From Torymus aiolomorphi (taxonomy: Eukaryota; Arthropoda; Insecta; Hymenoptera; Torymidae): a stretch of DNA of 64,000 nt. The DNA lies in NCBI GenBank assembly GCA_036365515.1, contig CM070874.1:49792583-49856582 (forward strand), written 5' to 3'. A model generated the notes under the pieces. It saw only the letters and a program-made list of their open reading frames with translations, had not been told where the DNA came from and made no database searches. Within the stretch, counting starts at the first letter, position 1, and each line of letters begins with the position of its first letter. Shown piece by piece: positions 61,256 through 64,000 of the stretch. Position numbers and translations under genes: made by a program.

Positions 61256-63040
61256 ATGAATACGCCAAATGATTGCGATGTACCAGAAACTCGTACACAT
61301 GCAGAGGATCGGCAACAGGATAATCAGCACGTTCAAGTACAAAATGCTAATAACAAAATAAATGATGAAATTGATTATTTTACTTGCCCTGTATGTCTCG
61401 ATATACTGGAAGATCTCAAAACAACAAAATGTGGACACACATATTGTCACGGTTGCATAACCAAATCTATTGAGATATTTAAAAAGTGTCCAGTTTGTGC
61501 TGTTGAGTTGACGCAAAACGATATTATTCCAAATCATCTTATCACCAAGCTTGTAGAAAAATATAAACGTTCAGCAATTCTTTCTCGAATTTTTGGAAAG
61601 TTATTGCCTGAAACCCCTACCATTTGTTATTTGCAAAAGGTTAACGACGTGATAAGTATACTTATGCAATGTAAAGCTATGTTAGAAACACAAAATGACA
61701 ATAAATTATTGAGCAAATTTCTGGAAAAACTCGAGATAAGCAAAAAAGAGAAGTTACGAAAATTAATGAGTACATGCAAAGTAATAAAGGAAGATATTTC
61801 GTTTGTAGAAAATCTGTTGAAAGCACCGAATATTGAACCCTCTGAAACTGGGGAATCTAGTAGTAATTTGGAAGTTGAAGATTTAGGTTTTTCGGAGCTA
61901 CGTCGACGAATGGACGCTAGTTTTGACAACATTGCTGATTACTACTTTGAGACTAGATTAGGCGAATCAAATCATGGCAATAATGATTCTGAACTGAGTG
62001 ACATTGGATTGAAAACTTTCCGTGAAGATTTTGCAAAATTTTTCCGCTATAAGTCCATGAAATTGTTAGCTCCAATGAATTATTCATATGGAAGTTCGAA
62101 TAGCACGGTAATCGTATCAAGTATCGAATTCGATAAGGATAATGAATTTTTCGCAGTTGCCGGTATTATGAGAAAAATACAGATATATAATTATCATGCT
62201 GTTATTCAGGATCCATTTAAAGTTCCACAACATGATTTTGAACTGATGTCCACGTCAGAAATATCATGCCTCAGCTGGAATTCATTTCTCAAAAACTACT
62301 TATGTTCTTCTGATGCTGAAGGTACTGTAATACTTTGGGACACAACGACAAAGACAACATTAAAAGCATTTAGAGAGCACCAACAACGCTGCTGGTCAGT
62401 CAACTTCAGTACCATTGATCATAAAATAATAGCTTCTGCGTCAGATGATAATACGGTAAAGTTATGGTCAACAGATATTAATCGTTCGGTGGCTTCACTC
62501 GAAGCTAACGCAAAAGTTTGCTGTGTCCAGTTCAACCCTCACAGCGCCTGTCATTTGGCGTTCGGCGCGTCAGATCATCGAGTTCACTACTATGACCTAA
62601 GAAACACGACAAATGCTCTTTGTATATTCGAAGGCCATAGAAAAACAGTATCTTACGTCAAATTTTTGAATGATCAAGAAATTGTGTCTGCTAGTACGGA
62701 TTCAGAACTGAAAATGTGGAATGTCGATACACTTTCTTGTTTACGGTCTCTTAGTGGTCATGTTAATGATAAACATTTCGTAGGGTTAGCCACAGATGGA
62801 GATTACATAGTATCTGGATCTGAAAATAATTCACTGTATATTTATTTTAAAAAAATGAAAAAACCTATGTTTGCCTACGAGTTTGAAACGGGGCAATCTA
62901 ACCACCCAGATAAATTAAAAGTAGTACGAGATGCCAATCTCGATGGATTTATTTCAGCAGTATGCTGGCGTCCAAATTCAAACATCTGGATTGCTGCAAA
63001 TTCTCAAGGTAAAATTAATGCACTGGAACTTGTAAAATAA
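61256..63040 (+). CDS. COP1: COP1-type E3 ubiquitin ligase (RING, coiled coil, WD40)
   Basis: COP1 ubiquitinates regulators such as transcription factors, working with DET1-CUL4-DDB1 in animals. The 594-residue frame shows a C3HC4 RING (Cys44, Cys47, Cys59, His61, Cys64, Cys67, Cys78, Cys81), a coiled coil at about 126-188 (KVNDVISILMQCK ... KEDISFVENL) and a seven-bladed WD40 domain at about 285-592. Blade signatures include SSDAEGTVILWD, SASDDNTVKLWS, HLAFGASDHRVHYYDLRN, EIVSASTDSELKMWNV and GSENNSLYIY. I start at 61256 and not at the upstream in-frame ATG (61193), because TTTATTTCTTTTACAG ending at 61231 looks like a splice acceptor between them. It is shorter than human COP1 (731 aa), mainly at the N-terminus. 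The coding region has no introns. AATAAA lies at 63212 and 63238. The family call is firm. Confidence 0.95.
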   Translation: MNTPNDCDVPETRTHAEDRQQDNQHVQVQNANNKINDEIDYFTCPVCLDILEDLKTTKCGHTYCHGCITKSIEIFKKCPVCAVELTQNDIIPNHLITKLVEKYKRSAILSRIFGKLLPETPTICYLQKVNDVISILMQCKAMLETQNDNKLLSKFLEKLEISKKEKLRKLMSTCKVIKEDISFVENLLKAPNIEPSETGESSSNLEVEDLGFSELRRRMDASFDNIADYYFETRLGESNHGNNDSELSDIGLKTFREDFAKFFRYKSMKLLAPMNYSYGSSNSTVIVSSIEFDKDNEFFAVAGIMRKIQIYNYHAVIQDPFKVPQHDFELMSTSEISCLSWNSFLKNYLCSSDAEGTVILWDTTTKTTLKAFREHQQRCWSVNFSTIDHKIIASASDDNTVKLWSTDINRSVASLEANAKVCCVQFNPHSACHLAFGASDHRVHYYDLRNTTNALCIFEGHRKTVSYVKFLNDQEIVSASTDSELKMWNVDTLSCLRSLSGHVNDKHFVGLATDGDYIVSGSENNSLYIYFKKMKKPMFAYEFETGQSNHPDKLKVVRDANLDGFISAVCWRPNSNIWIAANSQGKINALELVK

Positions 63041-63274
63041 TTTATGTATAGCGAGCTGTATTATCTTGTAACAATATAAGAATATGTAACTGTACACTGT
63101 TTGCGTTTCACAAGCATATTTGTTTCAGTATTTCGATTTATAAAGACAAGCTTATTCAAAAATTGTTATTTTTATAATTGCTTATTCATTTTTACACTGG
63201 ATTGTCTTAACAATAAAAAAAAAATTATGCGAAAATCAATAAAAGTTTTATTTATTGCCAATACTTACTACGAG
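63041..63274 (+). other. Presumed 3' UTR of COP1
   Basis: AT-rich, with polyadenylation signals AATAAA at 63212-63217 (running into a 10-A tract) and 63238-63243. Confidence 0.6.
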
Positions 63275-63885
63275 AGGCCACAATCTACGGATCAGGGATG
63301 TCACTAAAACTTTTTGGGATATGTTTTTGGATGCAAAAGAACGAAGAAATCCACAGACGAAAATATGATAATAATATTATAGACTTATCGATTTTTGCGA
63401 TTTGTCAAGGTATTTTCGATGTCTAACTTAGAAGTGCTAAATTTTGGATAGAACTTAAATTTTTACATTCTGAAAAATGAACACAGACATGCTTATTTTT
63501 CTTTTTCGAAACGTTATCTGAGATTTTCCTTGATTAAAATTCGTTGTTAAGTTTATGCATATTCTGATGCATTTTCATTGTTCAACTTTAAACTTTTATA
63601 AATTTATAGAACTCAATATTTTTTAATTGTAGAAAAACAAATGAAAACTGGTTTTCTCTATAGTTTTATTTTCTCTTTTTGAAATGATATTTAAGACTTT
63701 CCAAGATTTCAAGAAGAGGCTTTTTTCAATTTTTTTTTCAAAATAAGGCTAAAAATGTCCAGAACTTGAGTTTTTTTTATATAGCTTTAGGATCTAATAT
63801 TGCGGTTTCCATCATATTCCTACATTCAAAAACATATCCAAAAGTTTGAGCCGAATCCGTGATCTGGAATCCTGACCCTCTCCTA
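63275..63885. mobile_element. Non-autonomous element with imperfect TIRs (about 600 bp)
   Basis: GGATCAGGGATG, then AAACTTTTTGGGATATGTTT at the left (63289-63330) matches the reverse complement of the right end (GATCACGGATTCGG, then AAACTTTTGGATATGTTTTT, at about 63826-63876). The interior is AT-rich with no frame. A partial inverted copy lies at 50345-50510. The outer boundaries are approximate. Confidence 0.65.
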
Positions 63886-64000
63886 GTTAGTAAAAATAGA
63901 CATTTTAATTAATTACAAAAAAGCTGTTCTTACCTTATGAGCAGAAAACAAATATACAATAATAACTGGCACTATTATAGACACAATTACTTCACCAAAT
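63886..64000. other. Nothing recognised
   Basis: AT-rich sequence to the window edge. Confidence 0.5.

Overview
This is eukaryotic, intron-bearing, AT-rich DNA. Canonical GT..AG introns, tandem MATH-BTB genes, a COP1-type ubiquitin ligase, a cuticle-type ZP-domain gene and many CpG-rich islands suggest an insect. A hymenopteran such as a parasitoid wasp is my best guess, based on gene style only; nothing here is species-diagnostic.

Layout. (1) 1-2.5 kb: the decayed 3' end of a BEL/Pao-type LTR retrotransposon, broken up by three nested inverted-repeat (MITE-like) elements. (2) 2.5-14.6 kb: no gene seen. It holds AT-rich sequence, foldback repeats, microsatellites, a TA-flanked MITE and a composite repeat (about 8.74-12.01 kb) that recurs at 53.27-55.26 kb. 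(3) 14.7-15.1 kb: a likely TATA promoter and a noncoding first exon ending in a consensus donor. (4) 15.1-42.4 kb: about 27 kb without a convincing coding exon, probably a long 5' intron with CpG-rich islands, long perfect or near-perfect inverted repeats and a 370-bp tandem duplication. (5) 42.41-47.65 kb: a complete nine-exon, 675-residue ZP-domain transmembrane protein with signal peptide, Gly-Pro-Ala-Pro linker, ZP domain, furin site and membrane anchor. All exon junctions keep frame; one intron has a GC donor. (6) 47.7-51.9 kb: AT-rich spacer with repeat pieces. (7) 52.0-57.5 kb: two tandem MATH-BTB genes, the first with two offsetting frameshifts and the second intact, then a C-type lectin terminal exon with a stop in the WND motif. 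(8) 58.1-58.6 kb: an uninterrupted (TA)n tract of about 425 bp. (9) 60.56-61.12 kb: a TIR element lying just upstream of a COP1 homologue (61.26-63.04 kb, uninterrupted coding sequence, 594 aa). (10) 63.3-63.9 kb: another TIR element.

The ZP gene would act at the apical extracellular matrix or cuticle. The MATH-BTB proteins (CUL3 substrate adaptors) and COP1 (RING-WD40 ligase, CUL4 partner) all belong to ubiquitination, but nothing in the sequence links them beyond proximity. I see no clearly new multi-gene system. The most unusual content is the series of long perfect hairpins in and beside the ZP gene, and the duplicated 370-bp block with conserved reading frames.
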